Of a DNA stretch of 64,000 nucleotides, positions 57,563 to 64,000 are shown in pieces (within the stretch, counting starts at the first letter, position 1; the number at the start of each line of letters is the position of its first letter). This DNA is from an uncultured Halomonas sp. GTDB lineage: Bacteria; Pseudomonadota; Gammaproteobacteria; Pseudomonadales; Halomonadaceae. The stretch spans positions 21,301-85,300 of the forward strand of contig NZ_CANLFS010000013.1 in assembly GCF_947490095.1 (NCBI RefSeq). Reading direction: 5' to 3'. The notes beneath the pieces are model-generated. The model ran no database searches. It had not been told where the DNA came from and worked only from the letters and a program-made list of their open reading frames with translations. A program made the translations under genes and the position numbers.

Positions 57563-58822
57563 ATGCGGTTCGACAACAGCAATAAAACACCGCGCCACCA
57601 CATCATCATCGGCGGTGGAATCGTCGGCCTGGCCACGGCACTGACATTACGCCTGTCCGGCAACGACGTGACTCTTCTAGAGCGGGATGCCCCTGGCCAC
57701 GGCGCTTCGCTAGGTAACGCTGGCACATTTGCCACCTATGCCGTCAGCCCTCTTGCAAAACCTTCGCTGCTGCGTCAAACACCTTATTTACTAAGCGCAC
57801 GTGACTCGCCTTTCCATCTGCGCTGGCGGCATCTGCCGCGACTGACGCCCTGGCTTCTGCGCTTCATTACCGAGGCGCGTCCCGCCCGCGTAAAGCACAA
57901 TGTCGAACACCTCACTTACCTGATGGCTCGCGCCAATGATGACTGGCAGCGTCTGCTAGACGCCGCTGATGCCGAGTCACTGGTAACACGGCTCGGCTGT
58001 CTATACACCTTTCAAACGGAAGCCGCATGGGTCCAGGCCGTGCATGAACATGACACCCTGGCCTGGAGCGGGATCCACTATCAAGTGCTAAACGCAAAGC
58101 AAACTGCCGACCTCGAGCCAGCCTTAGCTGGCAAGGTAAAAGGCAGTATCTGGTACCCCGATGCCGGTCATGTGGCGGACCCGTTAATACTGTGCGAGCG
58201 CTTGCGTCAAACATTCGAAGCGCTGGGCGGCACGCTTCACGCCTCGAACGAGGTCCAGCGCTTATCGCCACAGGAAACAGGCGTGGTCGTCAACACCAGC
58301 ACGGAGCAGAAGATCTGCGATCACGCCATCATCACCGCCGGCATTGATACGCCACGGTTGGCCAACACGCTGGGAGATCGCATGCCGCTGGAAGCCGAGC
58401 GAGGCTACCATCTGGAGTATCCAATGGCATCGCCTCTGCTCCAGCGGCCCTGTTGTATCGCCGAGTACGGCTTTTATATGACGCCCATGGTCGGACGCCT
58501 TCGCGTGGCCGGGACGGTGGAGCTGAGTCGTGCCAGCGATCCGGCCAACCCGGCTCGCTACCGCTACCTAGAGCGCGCCATGGACAGTTTGTTTCCAGAA
58601 TTAGGGGCTCCCAGCTCCCATTGGATGGGCTGTCGTCCCTCTCTGCCAGATACCTTACCTATCATCAGCTCCTCCGCTCACACCCGCAGGGTGCACTATG
58701 GTATTGGCCATGGGCACTTAGGTCTAACCCTGGCGGCCACCACTGGAGCCCTGATCGAAGCTGACATTCATAACCAAGCCCCGCCTTGGCTAGCAGCTCT
58801 ATCTATCGATCGTTTTCGCTAA
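57563..58822 (+). CDS. FAD-dependent amino acid oxidoreductase (DadA-like)
   Basis: A 419-residue protein of the D-amino acid dehydrogenase/DAO family. It has an N-terminal Rossmann loop IIIGGGIVGLATALTLRLSG, GASLGNAGTFATYAVSPLA, RPSLPDTLPIIS, and a C-terminal FAD motif GIGHGHLGLTLAATTGALIE. It probably oxidatively deaminates a D-amino acid or N-substituted amino acid brought in by the TRAP system. A precise substrate cannot be read. The ribosome site AAGGAGAG precedes the ATG. Confidence 0.88.
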   Translation: MRFDNSNKTPRHHIIIGGGIVGLATALTLRLSGNDVTLLERDAPGHGASLGNAGTFATYAVSPLAKPSLLRQTPYLLSARDSPFHLRWRHLPRLTPWLLRFITEARPARVKHNVEHLTYLMARANDDWQRLLDAADAESLVTRLGCLYTFQTEAAWVQAVHEHDTLAWSGIHYQVLNAKQTADLEPALAGKVKGSIWYPDAGHVADPLILCERLRQTFEALGGTLHASNEVQRLSPQETGVVVNTSTEQKICDHAIITAGIDTPRLANTLGDRMPLEAERGYHLEYPMASPLLQRPCCIAEYGFYMTPMVGRLRVAGTVELSRASDPANPARYRYLERAMDSLFPELGAPSSHWMGCRPSLPDTLPIISSSAHTRRVHYGIGHGHLGLTLAATTGALIEADIHNQAPPWLAALSIDRFR

Positions 58823-59494
58823 CCGGGACTTGCGCAACTCAACCGTAAGCGAACGGTCATCACCGCCGGCGCATGATCAGGCAGGTTTTTGCCAGTGGTG
58901 GGGCAGAAGTCCGTGGTGCTGACTGACCTTACCCATCAACAATGGCCACGTTTCTCAGACCCAGCTCTCCCAGCAGCCGACCGACGTAGTGGTGCACGAT
59001 GCGCCACAGCCGCGCCCTGAATCGTACCGGTCTCTTTCCTGATCGATCTCGATGTCCAGCGCCATACCCAAACTGATCGTTATCCGCAGCCCCGTCACCG
59101 CCCCATCACCGCCCAGTGTTCGGCGGTCCGAAGACTGCCACTGAGACCCGCCACGGTGATAACGTTCTCGACACTTCCCCCCCCCTTGACGTAGACAAGA
59201 CACGCCACCGACCTAACCAGTGTCATAGCAGAGAGGGTCTGCTAGACCGCAGACCCTGCCATTGAGCCTTCGACTATTGTCGCCCTTCGCAAGGCTCGAT
59301 GTTCTTTGTTTCGTATATGCGGATATGTAAAATCACAACAGTTCAAAGGGAGATTGAACTCGCCACCGTGCCTTTCTACGGCCATCGCTACATGGCGAGA
59401 CTTCCAGAATTATAGAAGCCTATCGGGAGTCGTCGGCCCCTCCCGGTTGCAAAAAAAATGAGGCCGACATCTGGAAACAAGGGAACTGAAACAC
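58823..59494. other. 672-base gap without a convincing gene
   Basis: No open frame with family resemblance was recognised. The minus strand at about 58940-59220 has short stretches that read like protein (VHHYVGRLLGELGLRNVAIV; ENVITVAGLSGSLRTAEHW) in different frames, broken by shifts and stops. This suggests a decayed gene. A run of nine C lies near 59176-59186. The last 150 bases, A/T-richer, probably hold the promoter of the next gene. Confidence 0.5.
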
Positions 59495-59992
59495 ATGAAA
59501 CTCGCAACCGTCTCCGCCGCCGCTCTGGCCGGCAGCCTGATGCTCCTGGGCACTACCACCGCTTCCGCCGCTACCAAGGACAACATCAACCCCTGGCAGC
59601 ACTGCGGCATCGGTGCCGCCATCTTCGATAGCAACGGCACCGCCGCCGCGATCTCCAACGTTATCTGGGATCTGGGCACCACCGCCGTGACTTCCGCGAC
59701 CATTTCGCCCGAGACATGCGAAAGCAAGGAAGTTGAGGTCGCCAAGTTCGTCGACGAGACCTACGACCAGCTCGCCATGGAAACCGCCATGGGCGAAGGT
59801 GAGCATCTCACCGCGGCTATGGGCCTGGTAAACTGCAGCACCGAGGCTCACCAGGGCGTGATCAGCCAGCTGCGCGCCGACCTGCAGACAGCCAGCGCTA
59901 CCGCCGGCTACGCCGATCAAGCCCATGCCGACAAGGCCTATGGCTTCTACACCAGCCTGAATCAGGCCGCCGCCGGCTGCAGCGCCAGCTAA
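59495..59992 (+). CDS. DUF3015 family secreted protein
   Basis: A 165-residue protein. Signal peptide: MKLATVSAAALAGSLMLLGT, cleaved near TTASAAT. The DUF3015 signature follows (NPWQHCGIGAAIF; AISNVIWDLGTTAVTSATIS), with four Cys in the mature part that could form two disulfides. It is probably periplasmic, and the function is unknown. It directly precedes the DUF4105 gene, a pairing I recall from pseudomonads and relatives. Confidence 0.85.
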   Translation: MKLATVSAAALAGSLMLLGTTTASAATKDNINPWQHCGIGAAIFDSNGTAAAISNVIWDLGTTAVTSATISPETCESKEVEVAKFVDETYDQLAMETAMGEGEHLTAAMGLVNCSTEAHQGVISQLRADLQTASATAGYADQAHADKAYGFYTSLNQAAAGCSAS

Positions 59993-60116
59993 ACGCCAGC
60001 TCCGCGGCTATTGACGCCATTTCAGTCGCCATTACCGCGTAGTGCAGGGCCGGGCATCACTGTCCGGCCCTCATGAATACCGAGCCTTCCCGCCCTTCTG
60101 CAAGGACAACCCCGTC

Positions 60117-61973
60117 ATGCGACGCCACCTGGTGACGCTATTGGCCCTGCTGTGCCTGCCCATCACCGGCGCCCAGGCCGCCGAGCGCGCACTTCACAAT
60201 CATCCACAATGGCATTCGCTGCTGCACTTTGATCGCGACGGCATGTTCAGCGAGCCACGCAGTGCGGTGCTGAGCGAGGCCTTCTTTCTGGCCGATGGCG
60301 GTGCCTTCGACCCCGCCGCCGAGCTCTCCGCTACCCTGACCGCCCTACGCCAGGCGCCCCAAAAAACGGAGTCTCATGCCCGCTGTCGCTTTCCAGCGCG
60401 AGCGCTGTGGCTAACCCAGATGACCGGTGAAACCTGGCCCGTTGCCGAGTGTCCGGAATGGCAAGCATGGCAAGACCGGCATGCCGGCGCCGAGGTGGGA
60501 CTGATGTTTGCCTCGGGGTACCTGGGCAATCCCGCCTCCTTCTTCGGCCACCTGATGCTGCACCTGGAGCCAGCCTCGAACAAGCAGAGCGAGTCGCTTA
60601 CCCGGTTGTTGGATACCAGCCTCAACTTCGGCGCTGATGTGCCCGAAGAAGATGGCCTGATCCCTTATATGGCCAAGGGGATATTCGGCGGTTACCAGGC
60701 GCGCTACTCCCGCGCCCCCTTCTACCGCAACGCCACACTCTACTCCGAACGCGAAATGCGCGACCTGTGGCACTACCAACTGGCTTTGCCCAAGGCTGAA
60801 CGCGAGCTGCTGGTGGCCCATCTGTTCGAGGTAATTGGACAGGACTTCGACTACCTCTTTCTGACCCAGAACTGCGCCTCACGCATCGCCCGCACCCTGG
60901 AGCTGGTGGTGGAGGCCGACCTCACTCCCGGCAACGCCCCCTGGGTGGCACCGGAGGACTTGGTGCGCGCCATCGGCGCCGCCGAAGTGGAGGGTCAGCC
61001 GCTTCTGGAGGCGACCCGGCATGTGCCCTCGCGACGCCTGCAGACTGAATGGAGTTACCTGGCACTTGCCGACGAAGAGCAGGTCGCCGCTCGGGCAGTA
61101 TGGCCCAGGGTCGGGCGCCTGAACCTCACTGCGGCGGCATTTCAGGCACTGATGCCCTCGCAGCGTGCCTCAGTACTGGATACCCTGCTGGGTCATGCGG
61201 CCTTTCTCAAACAGACCGATGACGAACCGAGCCTGGCCGAAACCGAGCGCCGCCTACTGCAGGCCCGCCTGGCGCTACCGACGGTCAGCACTCCGCCAGA
61301 GCCCGGCGAACAGGTGCCGCTACACGAGGCCACTCCGCCGACGCGAGTAAGCGTGGCGGGCCTCGCCAATGATGACCTGGGCGGCACCATGCGGCTGACT
61401 CTGCGCCCTCTGCAGTACGACCTCCTCGATGCGAACGCCACCCGCATGCCCAACGCCGCCCTCGAGATCGGCCGCACCGAGCTCGACCTTACCGACGAAG
61501 GCGTGCGACTACGCCGTCTGGAGCTCTTTCACGTCACTAACCTGCATGCTCGCAGCGTACCTCTGCCGGCGCTGCCCGGTGTGGCCTGGCACGCCTCCGC
61601 CGGCATCGAGCGCGGCCGCCTGGACTGCCAGCGCTGTCTGGAAGGGCACGCGAGCCTGCTGGCCGGCAAGTCCCGCCGACTGGGCCGCCACCTGCCGTTT
61701 GCATTGATCGGCGGCCGGCTACGCAGCGAGCGCCACCAGACAGGCCCCATTGCCCCCATGGCGCAGCTAGGCATGCTCAGTCACTGGAGTGGCGACCAGC
61801 GTAGCCTGCTACAGGTCACCCATATGGATGCCCTGAAGGGTGAGCCCGGTCGCCGTACTCGCTGGCAGCTGCAGCACCGCCTCGCACTGGGCAAGACGCT
61901 CGATCTGCGTGCCGGAGTGGAGGGCGACGACGACGCCCATGAGGTGAGCCTGGGGGTGTCGTGGTACTTGTGA
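60117..61973 (+). CDS. DUF4105 (Lnb N-terminal-like) exported protein
   Basis: A 618-residue protein with signal peptide MRRHLVTLLALLCLPITGAQ. The central DUF4105 region shows GLMFASGYLGNPASFFGHLM, then LHLE, with candidate catalytic Cys and His residues (LTQNCASRIARTLELV). The C-terminal third has alternating strands and ends in VSLGVSWYL, an aromatic terminus that would suit an outer membrane barrel. The domain is related to a cysteine peptidase-like module of lacto-N-biosidase. ATG 60117 is chosen for the signal peptide. It pairs with the DUF3015 gene. Confidence 0.82.
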   Translation: MRRHLVTLLALLCLPITGAQAAERALHNHPQWHSLLHFDRDGMFSEPRSAVLSEAFFLADGGAFDPAAELSATLTALRQAPQKTESHARCRFPARALWLTQMTGETWPVAECPEWQAWQDRHAGAEVGLMFASGYLGNPASFFGHLMLHLEPASNKQSESLTRLLDTSLNFGADVPEEDGLIPYMAKGIFGGYQARYSRAPFYRNATLYSEREMRDLWHYQLALPKAERELLVAHLFEVIGQDFDYLFLTQNCASRIARTLELVVEADLTPGNAPWVAPEDLVRAIGAAEVEGQPLLEATRHVPSRRLQTEWSYLALADEEQVAARAVWPRVGRLNLTAAAFQALMPSQRASVLDTLLGHAAFLKQTDDEPSLAETERRLLQARLALPTVSTPPEPGEQVPLHEATPPTRVSVAGLANDDLGGTMRLTLRPLQYDLLDANATRMPNAALEIGRTELDLTDEGVRLRRLELFHVTNLHARSVPLPALPGVAWHASAGIERGRLDCQRCLEGHASLLAGKSRRLGRHLPFALIGGRLRSERHQTGPIAPMAQLGMLSHWSGDQRSLLQVTHMDALKGEPGRRTRWQLQHRLALGKTLDLRAGVEGDDDAHEVSLGVSWYL

Positions 61974-62110
61974 AGTACCGCACATCTTGTGATGAACGAA
62001 TAGTGCTGCGCTATCGATCGAGGAAATTCCTGCCGGAGAGAGCATCAGGCAAGAAGAGCGACTTCGGCGTGACGTAGCGGACCCACAGAGCGGGCACGCC
62101 ACACCACCAT

Positions 62111-62193
62111 TTGAGCGATCACTCAAAATGAGTTAGAGTGATGTCGTCAGCACGCCGAGGGCTTTTCTCGTCCTGTTTTGAGCGATCACTCAA
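62111..62193 (+). promoter_or_regulatory. Two TetR operators upstream of the AhpD-like gene
   Basis: TTGAGCGATCACTCAA occurs identically at 62111-62126 and 62178-62193. Each has one mismatch to the perfect palindrome found at 63870-63885 beside the TetR gene. The second copy lies about 18 bases before a TATGCT (62212-62217) that could be the -10 element, so binding would block the promoter. The remaining 61974-62257 gap holds no gene. Confidence 0.85.
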
Positions 62194-62257
62194 AAACCAT
62201 CGGCGTCACCCTATGCTGCCGTCTGGCAGCCCTGTTCTCGCTTGAAGGAGTCATTCC

Positions 62258-62812
62258 ATGACCGAATTCACTCTTCACGACCAGCAAAGCGCACCGGCGG
62301 ACAGCCAGCCGCTACTCGATAACTCCATCCAGGCCTTCGGCATGGTGCCGGGGCTCCACGCCGTGATGGCGGAGGCGCCCGGGCTGCTGGAAGGGTATCA
62401 GCGGCTCCATCAGCTGTTCCTGGACAGCAGCTTCAACGACGACGAAGTGACCGTGGTGTGGCAAACCATCAACGTGGAGCATGCGTGCCACTACTGCGTG
62501 CCTGCCCATACCGGCATTGCCAAGAGCATGAAGGTCGACGATGCCATCACCGATGCCCTGCGCAACGAGACGCCGCTGCCCACGGAACGCCTGGAAGCCT
62601 TGCGCGACTTCACGCTTGCCGTGGTACGCGGGCGTGGCAACGTCGACGACGCCGCCGTTCAGGCGTTTCTGGAGGCGGGCTTCACCAAGCGTCAGATCCT
62701 CGAGGTGGTCCTGGCCTGTGCCCAGAAGGTCATGAGCAACTACACCAACCACCTTGCCGAGACGCCGATCGACAAGCCCTTCCAGAAATTCGAGTGGCAC
62801 AAGGCAAACTGA
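62258..62812 (+). CDS. Carboxymuconolactone decarboxylase / AhpD-like protein
   Basis: A 184-residue helical protein with the AhpD-type redox site VEHACHYCVPAHTG (Cys77, Cys80, His84, Glu74). This motif supports disulfide-based peroxidase or reductase activity. AAGGAG precedes the ATG. A thioredoxin gene starts 13 bases later, which could supply electrons. Operators upstream match that of the TetR gene further on, so it is probably induced under electrophile or oxidative stress. The true substrate is unknown. Confidence 0.9.
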   Translation: MTEFTLHDQQSAPADSQPLLDNSIQAFGMVPGLHAVMAEAPGLLEGYQRLHQLFLDSSFNDDEVTVVWQTINVEHACHYCVPAHTGIAKSMKVDDAITDALRNETPLPTERLEALRDFTLAVVRGRGNVDDAAVQAFLEAGFTKRQILEVVLACAQKVMSNYTNHLAETPIDKPFQKFEWHKAN

Positions 62813-62825
62813 AGAGGAAAACGAT

Positions 62826-63149
62826 ATGCAACACCTGACAGCGGTCGATGAGAGCAGCTATACCGAAGAGGTCGTGGAAAGCCAGACACCGGTGCTGATC
62901 AAGTTCTGGGCACCATGGTGCGCGCCCTGCAAGATACTCGACCCGGTGGTCGAATCCATCGCCGAGGAACGGGGAGAGGCCCTCAAGGTGGTGACACTCA
63001 ACGTCGACGAGGCGCCGGGCCTCGCCGCTCAGAACGGCGTGCGCGGCCTGCCTACCGTGATGTTGTTCAAGGGCGGAGAAAGGCTCGAAGCACTCACCGG
63101 CGTGCAGCCCAAGGAAAACTTCGACGCTCTCCTGACCCGCCACATCTAA
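62826..63149 (+). CDS. Thioredoxin
   Basis: A 107-residue protein with the thioredoxin fold. It has FWAPWCAPCKILDPVVESIA (active site WCAPC, Cys32 and Cys35) and the cis-proline loop RGLPTVMLFKGGE. The active site has Ala instead of the Gly of TrxA, and the gene is in an operon with an AhpD-like protein. It looks like a dedicated partner, not the housekeeping thioredoxin. Confidence 0.93.
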   Translation: MQHLTAVDESSYTEEVVESQTPVLIKFWAPWCAPCKILDPVVESIAEERGEALKVVTLNVDEAPGLAAQNGVRGLPTVMLFKGGERLEALTGVQPKENFDALLTRHI

Positions 63150-63179
63150 GGCCAAGAAGCCTGGATATCGAGCGACACA

Positions 63180-63222
63180 GCGTGGTCCAGTGAAGGCATC
63201 ATATCCATTCACTGGGCCACGC
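63180..63222. terminator. Long inverted repeat between trx and tetR (convergent)
   Basis: GCGTGGTCCAGTGAA (63180-63194) pairs with TTCACTGGGCCACGC (63208-63222), one G-T, with a 13-base loop. It sits between convergent genes and is likely a shared terminator, though T-runs are absent. Confidence 0.65.
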
Positions 63223-63231
63223 CTGGAAGGG

Positions 63232-63834
63232 TCAGGCGGTAGAGGAGCGAAGCGCCTCCAGGGAGGCGGCCATATCCTCGGCCACGGCATGGACGGCCGC
63301 ACTCTCGATATCGCGCTGGGCGAAGGAGCGCAGCCCCATCACCTCGGCCTGCAAGCGTCGACCCAGCCGGACGGGGTCGAGCCGCGGGTCCAGCTCGCCT
63401 GCCTCCTGCGCGTCGGCAAAGCAGGCGATAAAGCGAGTCTCCATCCCGGCGAGCAGCGCCTCGGCCTTGCCCCGGGCGACCCGCTCCTGCTCCCCCAGCT
63501 CCAGCAGACTCTTGACCAGCATGCAGGCACGGCTGGGTGCTTCGTGATCGCAGAGCCCACCCAGCTGGCGCAAGTAAGCGGCCAATCCGGCCAGCGGTGA
63601 TTCATGAGACGCCAGGACACGCTCGAGCTCAGCCAGCGCCAGGCGGGCATAACGCTCCAGCGCCTCCTGGAATAGCTGACCCTTGCTGCCGAAAGCGGCA
63701 TAGATACTCCCCGGACGCATATCCAGGGCGCCCTCGATGTCCTTCAGCGAGGTGGCATGAAACCCCTTGCGCCAGAATAGTCCCAGGGCACGCTCCAGGG
63801 AGTCTTGCCAGTCATGCAGTGTCGTGCGAGCCAT
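63232..63834 (-). CDS. TetR family repressor of the AhpD-like/thioredoxin operon
   Basis: A 200-residue regulator. HTH at about 25-48: GFHATSLKDIEGALDMRPGS, then IYAAFGSKGQLFQEAL. It resembles the C-terminal TetR_C type regulators of stress-induced operons, with Cys residues in GGLCDHEAPSRACMLVKSLL and FIACFADAQEAG that could sense electrophiles. A perfect operator lies 36 bases upstream, and two near-identical ones precede the AhpD-like gene. That pattern supports autoregulation and control of that operon. Confidence 0.88.
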   Translation of the reverse strand: MARTTLHDWQDSLERALGLFWRKGFHATSLKDIEGALDMRPGSIYAAFGSKGQLFQEALERYARLALAELERVLASHESPLAGLAAYLRQLGGLCDHEAPSRACMLVKSLLELGEQERVARGKAEALLAGMETRFIACFADAQEAGELDPRLDPVRLGRRLQAEVMGLRSFAQRDIESAAVHAVAEDMAASLEALRSSTA

Positions 63835-63869
63835 AGTGGCGTCCCATGATTTCAGCGTAGCAACGCAAC

Positions 63870-63885
63870 TTGAGTGATCACTCAA
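63870..63885 (-). promoter_or_regulatory. TetR autoregulatory operator
   Basis: TTGAGTGATCACTCAA is a perfect 16-base palindrome. It differs by one base from the two copies at 62111 and 62178. Confidence 0.88.
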
Positions 63886-63923
63886 TGCTACCTTCCCGCC
63901 GCCGCCCACGTCCAGTCACTCCC

Positions 63924-64000
63924 ACTCTTCCTACTCTTCCTACTCTTCCTACTCTTCCTACTCTTCCTACTCTTCCTACTCTTCCTACTCTTCCTACTCT
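63924..64000. repeat. 9-bp satellite (ACTCTTCCT) running off the window
   Basis: Eight exact head-to-tail copies from 63924 to 63995 plus a partial ninth; the end lies outside the window. It begins 90 bases upstream of the TetR ATG, just past its operator. Confidence 0.97.

Noticed and set aside
61809..62126. 105-codon minus-strand frame overlapping the end of the DUF4105 gene
   Set aside because: Mostly antisense to a real gene, lacks family resemblance, and runs through the TetR operator.
63924..64000. CRISPR or coding repeat at the window end
   Set aside because: Unit is 9 bases with no spacers. On the minus strand one frame has a stop in every unit, and no ribosome site is seen.

Overview
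The window is a high-GC gammaproteobacterial chromosome segment. Gene order and protein types point to Halomonadaceae (Halomonas or a close relative). Several blocks follow the order known from Pseudomonas: radC/coaBC/dut/algC/argB, ftsYEX/rpoH, lysS/prfB, xerD/dsbC/hom/thrC/recJ, rplS/trmD/rimM/rpsP/ffh. A poly-hydroxybutyrate type acetoacetyl-CoA reductase, a TRAP transporter and FadL fit a marine or halophilic heterotroph. The genus is an inference; the sequence alone does not prove it.

Layout. 1-5.4 kb: radC (partial), CoA synthesis, dUTPase, PMM/PGM, arginine synthesis and the nucleoid-occlusion factor SlmA. 5.4-9.7 kb, minus strand: ftsY-ftsE-ftsX with start/stop overlaps, then rpoH. 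9.7-17 kb: rsmD, a ZapB-like protein, bolA/holD-like/rimI, an MFS exporter, a conserved hypothetical, lysS and prfB with its programmed frameshift. 17.3-22.3 kb: a complete peptide-type ABC importer with fused ATPases. 22.4-27.3 kb: FadL, then a MerR-copA copper module ending in a 24-residue membrane micropeptide. 27.3-34.3 kb, minus strand: recJ, thrC, hom, dsbC, xerD, rplS. 34.4-40 kb: trmD-rimM-rpsP, ffh, then ypjD and corB. 40-45 kb: plsC and a TetR gene facing a catalytically degenerate SRAP protein, then an M16 protease. 45.3-52.6 kb: sbcB, minCDE, a DUF349 protein, phaB.

52.78-59.5 kb looks accessory. An initiator tRNA gene is followed by a broken copy of its own 3' end, then by a visibly more A/T-rich cassette. 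The cassette holds a TRAP transporter (dctPQM) divergent from a MocR regulator and a DadA-like oxidoreductase, followed by about 670 bases without a gene. 59.5-64 kb: a DUF3015/DUF4105 pair, then an AhpD-like/thioredoxin operon and a TetR gene that share one operator motif, ending in a 9-bp satellite.

Points most worth following: (i) a SRAP-family protein lacking all four catalytic residues, next to a TetR gene and a shared dyad; (ii) the MocR/TRAP/DadA cassette with its own direct-repeat operator and tRNA-scar boundary; (iii) the TetR/AhpD/thioredoxin redox regulon with three matching operators; (iv) in-frame minisatellites in four unrelated proteins (FtsY, CoaBC, CopA, M16 protease); (v) the copA-linked micropeptide. 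No CRISPR array, prophage, integrase or intact insertion sequence was seen.
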